64,000 nt of DNA from Clostridia bacterium. Lineage in GTDB: Bacteria > Bacillota > Clostridia > Oscillospirales > Acutalibacteraceae. The stretch covers positions 1-64,000 of the forward strand of contig JAFXCZ010000016.1 in the NCBI GenBank assembly GCA_017516445.1, in the 5' to 3' direction. Numbering within the stretch: the first letter of the stretch is position 1; the number at the start of each line of letters is the position of its first letter. Made by a program: the position numbers and the translations under genes. A model generated the notes under the pieces. The model saw only the letters and a program-made list of their open reading frames with translations, ran no database searches and was not told where the DNA came from. This document shows, piece by piece, positions 25,259 through 34,160 of this stretch.

Positions 25259-26300
25259 AAAGATTAAAGAAAAGAATACAGAAAAAGAGTTTGAATTGGA
25301 GGAAATGGAAAGTAAAGCTCAAAGCATTGACGATATTGAAAATGCCCCTGAGGATTTGGAGGAGCTTTTTTCCGAGCCGCCTATACTTGATATTGATTTT
25401 GATGAAGAGCCTACAGAGGACGACCTTAAGGATGTAGATGTAGAGCAGATAACTGATGATGTATCTCTTGAAAATCTTTCACTTGACGACCCGGTTAAAG
25501 TGTATCTTCGTGAAATCGGCAGAGTGCCCCTTTTATCAAGCGAAGAGGAAATTGAGCTTGCTATAAAGATTGCTGAGGGCAACCAATACGCAAAACAGCG
25601 CCTTACCGAAGCCAATTTACGTCTTGTTGTAAGTATTGCTAAGAAGTATGTTGGCCGCGGTATGTATTTCCTTGACCTTATTCAAGAGGGCAACGTTGGT
25701 CTTATAAAGGCAGTGGACAAGTTTGACCACACTAAAGGCTTTAAGTTTTCAACCTATGCTACTTGGTGGATAAGACAGGCTATTACCCGTGCTATTGCCG
25801 ACCAAGCGCGTACAATCCGTATACCTGTTCATATGGTAGAAACCATTAACCGCCTTAAGAAGATTCAAAGTCAGCTTTTACACGAAAACGGCTTTGAGCC
25901 GAGTGAGGAGCTTATTGCAGAAAAGATGGAGCTTCCTGTTGAGCGTGTAAGAGAGATTATGCGTGTAGCCCAAGAGCCTGTTTCTATGGAAACACCCATA
26001 GGCCCTGAGGAAGATTCTCGCCTTATGGACTTTATACGCGACGAGGATGCTTTAGCACCTGATGAGGCAGCACTCAAAACCATCACCAACGAGGATATTG
26101 ACGGCGTTTTAAAAACCCTTTCTCCCCGTGAGGAAGCGGTTATCCGTCTGCGTTTTGGCCTTATGGACGGCAGATGCCACACTCTTGAAGAGGTTGGTAT
26201 GGAATTTGACGTAACACGTGAGCGTATAAGACAGATTGAGGCTAAGGCACTCAGAAAGCTTCGTCACCCTGTACGCAGTAATAAATTTAAGGATAGATAG
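25248..26300 (+). CDS. rpoD: RNA polymerase primary sigma factor RpoD (SigA)
   Basis: 350 residues. A short acidic region 1.1-like N-terminus is followed by [20 protein letters not shown] (region 1.2), [19 protein letters not shown] (region 2), [19 protein letters not shown] (region 3 start) and [16 protein letters not shown] with [20 protein letters not shown] (region 4). ATG 25248 is chosen over 25239 because AAGGG then has a workable spacing. All sigma regions are intact, in contrast with the sigG remnant. Confidence 0.97.
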   Translation: MEDKKIKEKNTEKEFELEEMESKAQSIDDIENAPEDLEELFSEPPILDIDFDEEPTEDDLKDVDVEQITDDVSLENLSLDDPVKVYLREIGRVPLLSSEEEIELAIKIAEGNQYAKQRLTEANLRLVVSIAKKYVGRGMYFLDLIQEGNVGLIKAVDKFDHTKGFKFSTYATWWIRQAITRAIADQARTIRIPVHMVETINRLKKIQSQLLHENGFEPSEELIAEKMELPVERVREIMRVAQEPVSMETPIGPEEDSRLMDFIRDEDALAPDEAALKTITNEDIDGVLKTLSPREEAVIRLRFGLMDGRCHTLEEVGMEFDVTRERIRQIEAKALRKLRHPVRSNKFKDR

Positions 26301-26311
26301 GAATATTAACA

Positions 26312-26554
26312 ATGCAGTTTTCATATAAAACTAATGGAGTATGCTCAAGAAGCATTTTAATTGATGTGGAAGACGGAATTGTAAATAGCGTCCGTTTTGA
26401 AGGTGGCTGTAACGGTAATACAAAGGGCATATCCGCTTTGGTTGAGGGTATGAGGGTAGAGGATGTTATTAAAAGGCTTGAAAATATCAAGTGCGGCTTT
26501 AAAGGAACATCCTGTCCTGACCAGTTAGCACAGGCACTTAAAAGTATGGAGTGA
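26312..26554 (+). CDS. TSCPD domain protein
   Basis: 80 residues. The family motif is in FKGTSCPDQLAQAL near the C-terminus, and VRFEGGCNGNTKG lies in the middle. Stand-alone TSCPD proteins (also found fused to ribonucleotide reductases) have no firm function. Only 11 bases separate it from rpoD, and its stop overlaps the next GTG start. Confidence 0.85.
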   Translation: MQFSYKTNGVCSRSILIDVEDGIVNSVRFEGGCNGNTKGISALVEGMRVEDVIKRLENIKCGFKGTSCPDQLAQALKSME

Positions 26555-27084
26555 GTAATTTGGTTTTCAATGATAATGACATTAAAATTGCATCAGACAA
26601 GCCGTCAAGGGATATAAAGAAACCCCAAAGCAAACCAGAGGATAGTGTTTTTCAAAAATCGGAGCACTATGAAAGGGCAAAGCAATGGGGCAGTGAGATT
26701 GCGCTCGAATTTATAAATGACGCTAAGCTTAACCCCCTTAATGACGAATGCGATTTTGAAATGACTGTTCAGCGAAGACTGCTTTTGTCCTTTACGGCTA
26801 CAATTGGTTTTGAAAAGTACGCCGAGGACGATTCTGCTTGCGGTATTGCACAGAAAAGCTTTTTGGATACGCTCAAAAATAGTGATAGCCGACTTTTTGA
26901 AACCGCACAGGATACAGGCGCTTTTTCGTTTTATTATCTGGCATTCCGCCGCGGCGGTGATACGGTGCGCCGTATAGGACAAACCTTTGCAATGCTTTGC
27001 TCTCACGACGGCGACCCCATTTATCAGGAGCTGGGCGAAGCACTCTACTGTTGGTTTTTATCCGTAACTAAGGAAAAATATTAA
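26551..27084 (+). CDS. Conserved clostridial hypothetical protein
   Basis: 177 residues with a GTG start overlapping the preceding stop as GTGA. After a charged N-terminal 45 residues it is largely helical, with conserved-looking FEMTVQRRLLLSFTATIGFE and FYYLAFRRGGDTVRRIGQTF. I think it belongs to a DUF (perhaps DUF6145) but cannot confirm. It ends the dnaG-rpoD transcription unit; a terminator follows. Confidence 0.6.
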   Translation: MSNLVFNDNDIKIASDKPSRDIKKPQSKPEDSVFQKSEHYERAKQWGSEIALEFINDAKLNPLNDECDFEMTVQRRLLLSFTATIGFEKYAEDDSACGIAQKSFLDTLKNSDSRLFETAQDTGAFSFYYLAFRRGGDTVRRIGQTFAMLCSHDGDPIYQELGEALYCWFLSVTKEKY

Positions 27085-27097
27085 ATATAAACATAAG

Positions 27098-27141
27098 CCA
27101 TCCTTTCTTTTCATATTTTTGAAGTGAAAGGATGGTTTTAT
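27098..27141 (+). terminator. Terminator whose 3' arm contains the next ribosome binding site
   Basis: CCATCCTTTC (27098-27107) pairs with GAAAGGATGG (27126-27135), then TTTTATT. The AAAGGA that should serve the ATG at 27143 lies in the 3' arm. Confidence 0.75.
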
Positions 27142-27142
27142 T

Positions 27143-27877
27143 ATGCCTACAATATATTTAAGCCCCTCTACACAGGAATTTAACCCCTATAACGGCGGCG
27201 GTAATGAGGAATATTATATGAACCTTATTGCCGATGCGATGGAGCCGTACTTGGCGGCAAGCGGTATACAGTTTGTTCGCAATACCCCCGATATGACCGC
27301 CGCGTCCTCTATCGCAGCATCAAACAGCGGTGTTTTTGATTTGCATTTAGCGCTTCACTCTAACGCTACCGCCGCGGGTAACGGCGCGGTGAGAGGCAGT
27401 GAGGTTTATTATTACCCGTCAAGTGTGAGCGGTAAACGCTTTGCCGATATACTTGCTAAGAATTTAAAGCTGATTTACCCCTTGCCCGATAGGGTAAGAA
27501 CGGTGCCTACAACTTCTCTTGGCGAGGTTTCGCGCACCCGAGCACCCGGAGTGCTTATAGAGATTGCTTATCACGATAACGCCGAGGACGCGCAGTGGAT
27601 ACGGGATAATATAGAGCTTATTGCCGCCAATATAGTGCTTTCTCTTACCGAGTATTTCGGCATACCGTTTAATCTGCCGCAGCCTATTACGGTGGCTAAT
27701 GTCGCTACAAACGGCGGAAACCTTAATGTAAGAACAAAGCCCTCGACCGATGCTTTTATTGTTGGCAGAATACCAAATGGCAGTGAGGTTACGGTATATG
27801 CCCGTGTACCCGATTGGGCGCTTGTGGGTTATAACGGCATTGTGGGGTATGTAAGGGATATTTATGTAAATTTTTAG
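27143..27877 (+). CDS. N-acetylmuramoyl-L-alanine amidase-like protein with SH3 domain
   Basis: 244 residues without a signal peptide. The amidase-3 fold is recognised by the glutamate in GGNEEYYMNLIADAM, LHLALHSNA with the zinc histidine, and VLIEIAYHDN with the catalytic glutamate. The usual first histidine (DPGHGG) is replaced by YLSPSTQEF, a variant I associate with phage-like or sporulation hydrolases. A bacterial SH3-type domain (GGNLNVRTKPSTDA) ends the protein. Export may depend on lysis or a non-classical route. Confidence 0.8.
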   Translation: MPTIYLSPSTQEFNPYNGGGNEEYYMNLIADAMEPYLAASGIQFVRNTPDMTAASSIAASNSGVFDLHLALHSNATAAGNGAVRGSEVYYYPSSVSGKRFADILAKNLKLIYPLPDRVRTVPTTSLGEVSRTRAPGVLIEIAYHDNAEDAQWIRDNIELIAANIVLSLTEYFGIPFNLPQPITVANVATNGGNLNVRTKPSTDAFIVGRIPNGSEVTVYARVPDWALVGYNGIVGYVRDIYVNF

Positions 27878-27940
27878 GTTGACAGGTAAAAATAAATATT
27901 GTAACATTAAATATGTGTAAAAAAAGGGAAGTATAATTGT

Positions 27941-29347
27941 ATGAATAAATATAAAACCTTAGTTTCAAATACGGCTTTAATAAGTCTTGGTACCTTTGGC
28001 TCAAAGCTGTTGGTATTTTTAATGGTGCGTTTTTATACGGGCTATTTAACCACAGCGCAGTACGGTACGGCTGACCTTATTACCCAAACTGCAAACCTTT
28101 TGTTGCCTGTAATTTCGCTTGGAATAACAGACGGCGTTTTTCGTTTTTCAATGGACAGTAGGCTTGATAAAAGAAGCGTTTTCTCGGCGGGGCTTTATAC
28201 TATAACGCTCGGCGGTCTTGCTTTTCTTATAATCGCACCGTTACTTAGTATTACAAATCAGTTTGACGGTTATATCTGGCTTATTATAATTTATACAATG
28301 GCTTCGTGCTACCATTCGCTTTGCTCAAAGTATATAAGAGCGCTCGGCAGTACCGCATTTTTCGCCATACAGGGCATAGTTAATACCTCGCTTGTAATAG
28401 TGCTTAATATTTTATTCCTCGCGGTTTTCAATATGGGCATTACGGGGTATGTTTTATCGGTTGTTTTGGCAGATGCAATATCGGCGTTACTTATTTTTAT
28501 AAGAGAAAAGCTATGGCGCGATATTATCCTAAAGCCTGACAAAAGCATTTTTAAGGATATTATAAGATACAGTATACCTATGATTCCCGCAACGATTTTT
28601 TGGTGGGTAACAAGTGTTTCTAACAGGTATCTTGTAAACGGCTTTATAGGTCCCGAGGCTAACGGTATCTATGCGGTTTCGTATAAGTTGCCGACATTGT
28701 TAACCCTTATCTCTACTGTGTTTTTACAGGCATGGCAGTTTTCTGCTGTTACCGAGTCCGAAAAGGATAAAAAAGAACATATCGACTTTTTCTCGGCGGT
28801 GTGGGGCTCTTTCCAGAGTGTAATGTTTTTAGTGGGAGCGGGCGTTGTAGCCTTTAGTATTCCGCTTATAAAAATTCTTACAACCGAAAGCTTTTATTCC
28901 GCTTGGAAGTATGTTCCAATGCTCGCGGCGGCAATGGTGTTCAGCGCTTTTGCTAACTTTATGGGCTCGGTTTATATTGTTGAAAAACGCAGTAAAAACT
29001 CGTTTATAACTACAATGTTCGGCGCGGTGCTTAATATTATTTTAAATCTTATTTTAATTCCGTCACCCTTAGGTGTTCAGGGTGCGGCAATCGCTACCTT
29101 TGTCAGCTATTTTGTGATTTTTGTTATAAGAGCAGTTAATGTGTTAAAATATATACCCTTTAAGATGTATTCGAGAAGTGTTATTATAAATACGCTCATT
29201 CTTTTGGTGCAAACGGTATTTATGGTTTGCAGTCTGCCCTGTAACATTTTGATACAGGTTATAGCTATACTCGCTATGGCGGCGGTTAATTTTAGATTTA
29301 TTAAAATATTTATATTAAAGCTGTTGTCTTTCGTTAAGGAGAAATAA
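27941..29347 (+). CDS. Polysaccharide flippase (MATE/Wzx-like)
   Basis: 468 residues with about 12-14 hydrophobic segments. It opens KYKTLVSNTALISLGTFGSK and includes RFSMDSRLDKRSVFSAGLYT and YSIPMIPATIFWWVTS, typical of the MOP superfamily of lipid-linked oligosaccharide exporters. The C-terminal polysaccharide biosynthesis domain is present. No glycosyltransferase genes are adjacent, so the substrate is unknown. The next gene starts one base after its stop region. Confidence 0.88.
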   Translation: MNKYKTLVSNTALISLGTFGSKLLVFLMVRFYTGYLTTAQYGTADLITQTANLLLPVISLGITDGVFRFSMDSRLDKRSVFSAGLYTITLGGLAFLIIAPLLSITNQFDGYIWLIIIYTMASCYHSLCSKYIRALGSTAFFAIQGIVNTSLVIVLNILFLAVFNMGITGYVLSVVLADAISALLIFIREKLWRDIILKPDKSIFKDIIRYSIPMIPATIFWWVTSVSNRYLVNGFIGPEANGIYAVSYKLPTLLTLISTVFLQAWQFSAVTESEKDKKEHIDFFSAVWGSFQSVMFLVGAGVVAFSIPLIKILTTESFYSAWKYVPMLAAAMVFSAFANFMGSVYIVEKRSKNSFITTMFGAVLNIILNLILIPSPLGVQGAAIATFVSYFVIFVIRAVNVLKYIPFKMYSRSVIINTLILLVQTVFMVCSLPCNILIQVIAILAMAAVNFRFIKIFILKLLSFVKEK

Positions 29348-29348
29348 A

Positions 29349-29828
29349 ATGAACTTTTTGTGGAAAACCTTTTTAGGTCAGATTATAATGACATTTTTAA
29401 TCTCAATGGTGCCTATTATTGAGCTTCGCGGTGCGTTGCCTGTAGCAACGGGGGCTGGGCTTCAGTGGTATATAGCGCTTCCCGTTGCCATAATCGGTAA
29501 TATAGTGCCCGTTCCTTTTATTATAATTTTCATAAAAGCGATTTTTGCTTGGATGCGCAGTGCCAATGGCTTTTTTGGAAAAATAGTAGATAGGCTTGAA
29601 AAAAAGGCGTTTTCTAAAAGAGCTACTATTGATAAATACGGTCCGTGGGGACTTTGGTTATTTGTGGCAATTCCGCTTCCGGGTACGGGTGCTTGGACAG
29701 GCGCACTTATAGCGGCGCTTTTAGACATACCGCTTAAAAAATCTTTCCCCGCAATTGCGGTAGGTGTACTCACTGCAGGAATAATAATGGCGTTTGTAAG
29801 CTATGGCGCCGCGGCGTTGATATTTTAG
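29349..29828 (+). CDS. Small multidrug export family membrane protein (COG2426)
   Basis: 159 residues with four to five hydrophobic segments. ISMVPIIELRGALPVATG and KYGPWGLWLFVAIPLPGTGAW are characteristic of this family, named for putative multidrug export but little studied. It is coupled to the flippase gene. The stop codon lies inside the first hairpin of the following repeat array. Confidence 0.88.
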   Translation: MNFLWKTFLGQIIMTFLISMVPIIELRGALPVATGAGLQWYIALPVAIIGNIVPVPFIIIFIKAIFAWMRSANGFFGKIVDRLEKKAFSKRATIDKYGPWGLWLFVAIPLPGTGAWTGALIAALLDIPLKKSFPAIAVGVLTAGIIMAFVSYGAAALIF

Positions 29829-29952
29829 TCGCCAGCGACTAAAAAATGAAATAAATTCCTTTCGGAATTTATGAAGTATCTTACGATATGAAGTATTGCC
29901 TTGCAATATGAAGTACGCCAAGGCGTATTAAATGAATTTATTTCACTTCATA
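29826..29952. repeat. Modular hairpin-array repeat, second copy
   Basis: The first stem TAGTCGC/GCGACTA (29826-29841) includes the stop codon of the export gene. Then GAAATAAAT (29848) opens a block with stems ATTCC/GGAAT, ATC/GAT, ATTGC/GCAAT and ACGC/GCGT separated by TGAAGTA, closing with ATTTATTTCACTTCAT. It aligns with 13108-13208. The first stem differs on both sides (TCC/GGA against CTC/GAG), which is compensatory. Confidence 0.8.
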
Positions 29953-29970
29953 TTTTGTTTTTAAACAATA

Positions 29971-30004
29971 AATGACCATCTTTTGAGATGGTCATTACTT
30001 TTTT
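29971..30004. terminator. Terminator after the flippase/export operon
   Basis: AATGACCATC (29971-29980) pairs with GATGGTCATT (29987-29996), then a T-rich tail; A-rich on the other side, so it can also serve the minus-strand DUF4259 gene. Confidence 0.8.
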
Positions 30005-30028
30005 GAACATATTTTTAATTTTATTATA

Positions 30029-31204
30029 TTATATATTCATATCCAATTTAATAAGCGCTCTTAACATAAGGATTTTTTCTTCTTCGGTTGCTATTTGATA
30101 GGCTTCTGAATTTTCAAGAGCTAACACTTTTTCTTGCCAGACTTTTTGTTCATTGATAATGATTTGATTTATTTCTTTTGGCGTTCGCAATACGGGATTA
30201 AGTATGTTTGGATTAAGCAAATTATCATATTCTATGTTCGCTTTTTCAAGTTGTGCTTTTATGTCAAAAAATCCTCCAAACGCATCATAAATTTCCCAAT
30301 CCCACGAAACATCAGAAAGGTACTTTTTAGCATTAAACAATTCATAAAATCTATCAGCTTCATCGGGATAAAAGTGTTTTTCTAAGGATTGCACTTGTTC
30401 TTTGCTTGGAGATTTGAAATTTTGTGAAAATAAGTGAAACTTATAACACCAACCTTGTGTTTCAATGTAACCTTTGTTGTTTGCATATTGTAAGTATTTA
30501 GGAAGAAAGCCACATTTTTTAAGAATATCAATGGTTGGCTTTTTATCGCTAATGTAATCGTAAAAAGCGTAAACGCTATATTCATCAAAAACAGCATCAA
30601 CGTATTGTGAATGAAGTGTCTTTTCAGTGCCTATACAAAGAATAGCAATGTATTTATTGTGGGCATCGTAAGGGGGATTGAGTGTTTGGCAAATCTTGTC
30701 TGAAATTTTTTGAGAATAAATAAAAGGATATATGCATTCTTCGATATTCCAAATCCAATTTTTAGGGTCATTTTCTTTTGAGCCAGTGTGAACAATGATA
30801 ATATCGCCTGCTTTGTGTTTGGGTTTTGCTATTTTGGGTTTAGGGATTTTTATTTCGGGTTGTGGTGATTTTAATTGATTGAGTAATTTTTCCATTACCG
30901 CCAACCTTTTTTTAATGTCAGAGCCAACCCATTCATCAATGCCGGTCTGTGCTTCGAGCAAGGCAATGACTTTATCCTTTATTTCATCGGTTAAAATGCC
31001 GTGTTTCCATTGCCAGTCGGCAAGTGCAAACCAAAAATCCGCATAGTCGTTATCGATAATATCACTATTTACGATATTGGTATATTCTTTAAAAATTATT
31101 TCAGTAGCTTCTTCAATGCTTACTAATGGATATACCTCGTTACAGGTATCACGAACATCACAAGATGTGTCATTGGAATATAACGCAGTTCCCCAAGAAC
31201 CCAT
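30029..31204 (-). CDS. DUF4259 domain protein with long C-terminal extension
   Basis: 391 residues. The N-terminus MGSWGTALYSNDTSCDVRDT is the DUF4259 signature, usually found in proteins of about 130-200 residues and often tied to contact-dependent toxin or immunity loci. Here about 250 further residues follow a Pro/Lys-rich linker (PKPKIAKPKHKAGD, about 125-140). They form an aromatic-rich mixed domain that I cannot name. AGAGGTG precedes the ATG. It starts 21 bases after sufB in the same direction. Confidence 0.7.
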   Translation of the reverse strand: MGSWGTALYSNDTSCDVRDTCNEVYPLVSIEEATEIIFKEYTNIVNSDIIDNDYADFWFALADWQWKHGILTDEIKDKVIALLEAQTGIDEWVGSDIKKRLAVMEKLLNQLKSPQPEIKIPKPKIAKPKHKAGDIIIVHTGSKENDPKNWIWNIEECIYPFIYSQKISDKICQTLNPPYDAHNKYIAILCIGTEKTLHSQYVDAVFDEYSVYAFYDYISDKKPTIDILKKCGFLPKYLQYANNKGYIETQGWCYKFHLFSQNFKSPSKEQVQSLEKHFYPDEADRFYELFNAKKYLSDVSWDWEIYDAFGGFFDIKAQLEKANIEYDNLLNPNILNPVLRTPKEINQIIINEQKVWQEKVLALENSEAYQIATEEEKILMLRALIKLDMNI

Positions 31205-31225
31205 ATTACAGCACCTCTTTTTGAT

Positions 31226-32143
31226 TTATTTCAAAAATCCGTTTACAATTTGTTCTTCGGCTTGTTGTTCGGTAAGGCCTAAGGTCATAAGCTTTATTAG
31301 CTGTTCGCCTGCGATTTTACCAATTGCCGCTTCGTGAATGAGAGAAGCGTCTATATGGTTTGCGGTAATCTTCGGTACAGCAGAAACGTGAGCGTCATCC
31401 ATAATAATCGCGTCACATTCGGTATGACCGCTACAGATATTGTTGCCGTTTATAGTAGATAGGAACAACTGGCTTGAATTATCCTTTGCAACCGAGCGTG
31501 AAACCACATTAGCGCTCGAATTTTCGCCGTCTAAATCTACCTCAAAATCGGTTTCGGCGTACTGCTTTTTGTGTGTCATTAGCTTTTCGTGAACAATAAG
31601 GGTTGCATCCTTCTGAAGACGTGCCTTGGTTACGCGCTTTGTGTTGTCAATGCCTTTAATCTGGGTGGTTTCCATTTCCATATAACCGCCCTCGGCAATA
31701 TTTACAACAGTGGTGGGGTTCATATTGCGTTCGCCCTTGCCGTCACCCTCGCCAAGATGCTTTTCAACATATTTAACCTTTGCGTTTTTACCTACAAAAA
31801 AGGTGTGTATACCGTCGTGACGGGATTCCTCACTTCCGCAGTTGTGTATTCCACAGCCTGCTACAATAGTTACGTCACAATTGTCGCCAATTATAAAATC
31901 GTTATAAACAGTTTCACGAAGACCGCTTTCGCTTATAATTACGGGGATATGGATTTTCTCACCCTTAGTATTTGGCTTTATAAGTATTTCAATACCGGGG
32001 GCGCCGTCCTTTTCCTTTATATTAACATTTTCGGTAATGCTTCTTGAAGCAAGGGTACCGTTTGCGCGAATATTGTAAGCGCCCGCGGGGGTGCCGTCAA
32101 TATCGGCTATCATTTTTAAAAGCTCTAATTCCTTTATTTCCAT
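31226..32143 (-). CDS. sufB: SufB/SufD-family Fe-S cluster assembly protein
   Basis: 305 residues, shorter than classical SufB (about 470). The beta-helical SufBD core is present (DNCDVTIVAGCGIHNCGSEE, HTFFVGKNAKVKYVEKHLGE, IHEAAIGKIAGEQLIKLMTLG). With SufC three bases upstream and no sufD, sufS or sufU in the window, this fits the two-gene SUF-like minimal system of anaerobes. It would scaffold clusters needed by the many Fe-S enzymes here. Confidence 0.88.
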   Translation of the reverse strand: MEIKELELLKMIADIDGTPAGAYNIRANGTLASRSITENVNIKEKDGAPGIEILIKPNTKGEKIHIPVIISESGLRETVYNDFIIGDNCDVTIVAGCGIHNCGSEESRHDGIHTFFVGKNAKVKYVEKHLGEGDGKGERNMNPTTVVNIAEGGYMEMETTQIKGIDNTKRVTKARLQKDATLIVHEKLMTHKKQYAETDFEVDLDGENSSANVVSRSVAKDNSSQLFLSTINGNNICSGHTECDAIIMDDAHVSAVPKITANHIDASLIHEAAIGKIAGEQLIKLMTLGLTEQQAEEQIVNGFLK

Positions 32144-32146
32144 ATA

Positions 32147-32878
32147 TTATTCCTCACAGTTGGCAGTAAGCACCTTGCAGGCAATATCTGCCTTTCCTAA
32201 AAGGGACGGCAGTATATCGTCCTTTTTGCCCTGCTCCTTAATTTCACCGTTTGCCACAACAATCACCTTATCGGCAATGTTTAAAATACGCTCTTGGTGA
32301 GAGATTATGATAATCGAGCCGCCGAGTGTGTCGTGCATTTTTTCAAACACCTTAATAAGATTGTTAAAGCTCCATAGGTCTATGCCTGCTTCGGGCTCGT
32401 CAAAGAGTGAAACACTTGTACCTCTGGCTAATACTGTGGCAATCTCAATTCGTTTAAGTTCACCGCCCGAAAGGGAGGTGTTTACTTCGCGGTTTATATA
32501 ATCGCGTGCGCAAAGACCTACCTGTGATAAATAAGCGCAAGCGTCACCTACGCTTATATCCTGTCCTGCGGCAAGGCTAATTAAATCGTGTACGGTAATG
32601 CCTTTAAAGCGCACAGGCTGTTGGAAAGCAAAGCTTATTCCTTTTTTTGCGCGCTCGGTAATAGTAAGGTTAGTTATATCCTCACCGTTGAGCAAAATCT
32701 GTCCCTCGTCAGGGGTGATGATGCCTGCAATAACTTTCGCAAGGGTGGACTTACCGCCGCCGTTGGGACCTGTTATTACTACGAAGCCCTCATCTATTTT
32801 GAGGCTTACGTTTTTTAGTATTTGTTTTTTGCCGTTTTCGCTTTCGGCTGAAAACGAAATGTTTTTAAGTTCTAACAT
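32147..32878 (-). CDS. sufC: Fe-S cluster assembly ATPase SufC
   Basis: 243 residues, soluble ABC ATPase. Walker A is GPNGGGKSTLAKV, signature LSGGELKRIEIA, Walker B SVSLFDEPEAGID, and the switch histidine is in IIIISHQERIL. ATG 32878 has AAGGAG seven bases upstream. It overlaps the end of the C39-like gene by seven bases and drives SufB. Confidence 0.93.
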   Translation of the reverse strand: MLELKNISFSAESENGKKQILKNVSLKIDEGFVVITGPNGGGKSTLAKVIAGIITPDEGQILLNGEDITNLTITERAKKGISFAFQQPVRFKGITVHDLISLAAGQDISVGDACAYLSQVGLCARDYINREVNTSLSGGELKRIEIATVLARGTSVSLFDEPEAGIDLWSFNNLIKVFEKMHDTLGGSIIIISHQERILNIADKVIVVANGEIKEQGKKDDILPSLLGKADIACKVLTANCEE

Positions 32879-33237
32879 ATATTCTCCTTTATTTCCCAAT
32901 AGTATTTGCGTTTACATTCGGGAAAATCATTCATAACTCCATGCTCGGGGTCGAAAAATACGCCGTTAAAGTAAAGCGACCAGTGCCAACATCGTGGTGT
33001 TTCAAGACTTAAAACCGCAATCTTGGGTAACCCCTCTTTATTCTTTACTTCTTTTCTTTCTTTAACATATTTAATATCGTAAAAATCAAGCGTGTAAAGC
33101 ATTTCCTTTAAGGTGGTTTCACGCTCGTTTTCGAGAAGTGATATTATTTCTTCCACGCTAACCCCTGTAAGCATTGCGAGAACTGCCTGTCCGCACTGTA
33201 GTGGTGTGGGCTCTTTTATATATTCTGGTTTTTTCAT
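32872..33237 (-). CDS. C39-like cysteine peptidase-fold protein
   Basis: 121 residues, no signal peptide. TPLQCGQAVLAMLTGVSVEE places a cysteine at the N-terminus of a helix; CWHWSLYFNGVFFDPEHG supplies histidine and aspartate in the order of papain-like C39 peptidases. The protein is a minimal single domain. It is tightly packed between the AEC transporter and sufC. Substrate unknown. Confidence 0.6.
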   Translation of the reverse strand: MKKPEYIKEPTPLQCGQAVLAMLTGVSVEEIISLLENERETTLKEMLYTLDFYDIKYVKERKEVKNKEGLPKIAVLSLETPRCWHWSLYFNGVFFDPEHGVMNDFPECKRKYYWEIKENIC

Positions 33238-33242
33238 ATTTT

Positions 33243-34160
33243 CTACCTTAATAATGTTTCGGCTAAGGTTATTACAACAGGCATACTTGCTATTGATAAT
33301 AATGTAGTAAGCGAAACCATTGTTACCGAAAGGGAGGTATCACTTTCAAATTTAGCGGCAAACATAGTAACATAAGCGGCGGTAGGTGCGCTTGCACAAA
33401 TAGAAAGTGCTAACGGAAGTGTACCGCGAAGTCCAAACACCCAGAACAATAAAAATGCAATTATGGGTAAAACAAAAAGTCTTAAAACACAAGACCAAAG
33501 CAGCTTAATATCCTTAATGCCCTTTAAAACATTACTGTTTGCCAAATGATATCCTATTATCAGCATAGGTAACGGTGTGTTAAGCGAAGCGATATACGAA
33601 ACAGGCTCTAATATCACTTTGGGGAGCGGAATACCTATACAAAATACTGCAAGGGCTAGGGCAAAGCCTATAACGCCCGGGTTTACAAATATTTTTTTAA
33701 CGGTAATAGCTTCTTTGCCGCCCATAAGATATATTCCATAGCTCCAGACAACCGCCTGAAAAGCCGCTATATAACACGAGCCGTAAAAAACACCGTCTGC
33801 TCCGAGTAGCGCTTGCAAAAGCGGGATAGCCATAAAGCCGCAGTTTGAAAATATTACGCCGTACTGTAAAACATTTTGCCTTTTAATGTTTTTACTGCGA
33901 AGCAATAATTTTGAAAGCAAGATGAAACACAGGTGTACTAAAAATGTAAGTGCGAAGCTGAGTAATAGATTTTTTAAAAGTGAAAAACTAAAATCCCTCG
34001 CAAAAGATTTAATCATAACGCAGGGTGTTACGAAATATAACACCAGTTCGGTCATACACTTAATACCCTTGTCGGTAAAAACATTTATTTTAGTAAGTGT
34101 AAATCCTAAAAATATAAGGATGAAAAGTATTATTACCTGAGTTAAAACAGTGGTGAACAT
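33243..34160 (-). CDS. AEC family (auxin-efflux-carrier-like) transporter
   Basis: 305 residues with about ten hydrophobic segments. LGFTLTKINVFTDKGIKCMTELVLYF and FSNCGFMAIPLLQALLG are typical of the family, whose bacterial members carry malate, malonate or other organic acids. It overlaps the end of galT by one base. The substrate cannot be told from the context. Confidence 0.88.
   Translation of the reverse strand: MFTTVLTQVIILFILIFLGFTLTKINVFTDKGIKCMTELVLYFVTPCVMIKSFARDFSFSLLKNLLLSFALTFLVHLCFILLSKLLLRSKNIKRQNVLQYGVIFSNCGFMAIPLLQALLGADGVFYGSCYIAAFQAVVWSYGIYLMGGKEAITVKKIFVNPGVIGFALALAVFCIGIPLPKVILEPVSYIASLNTPLPMLIIGYHLANSNVLKGIKDIKLLWSCVLRLFVLPIIAFLLFWVFGLRGTLPLALSICASAPTAAYVTMFAAKFESDTSLSVTMVSLTTLLSIASMPVVITLAETLLR

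Noticed and set aside
31589..32047. 152-residue plus-strand frame inside sufB
   Set aside because: Antisense shadow of the SufB coding sequence without ribosome site.
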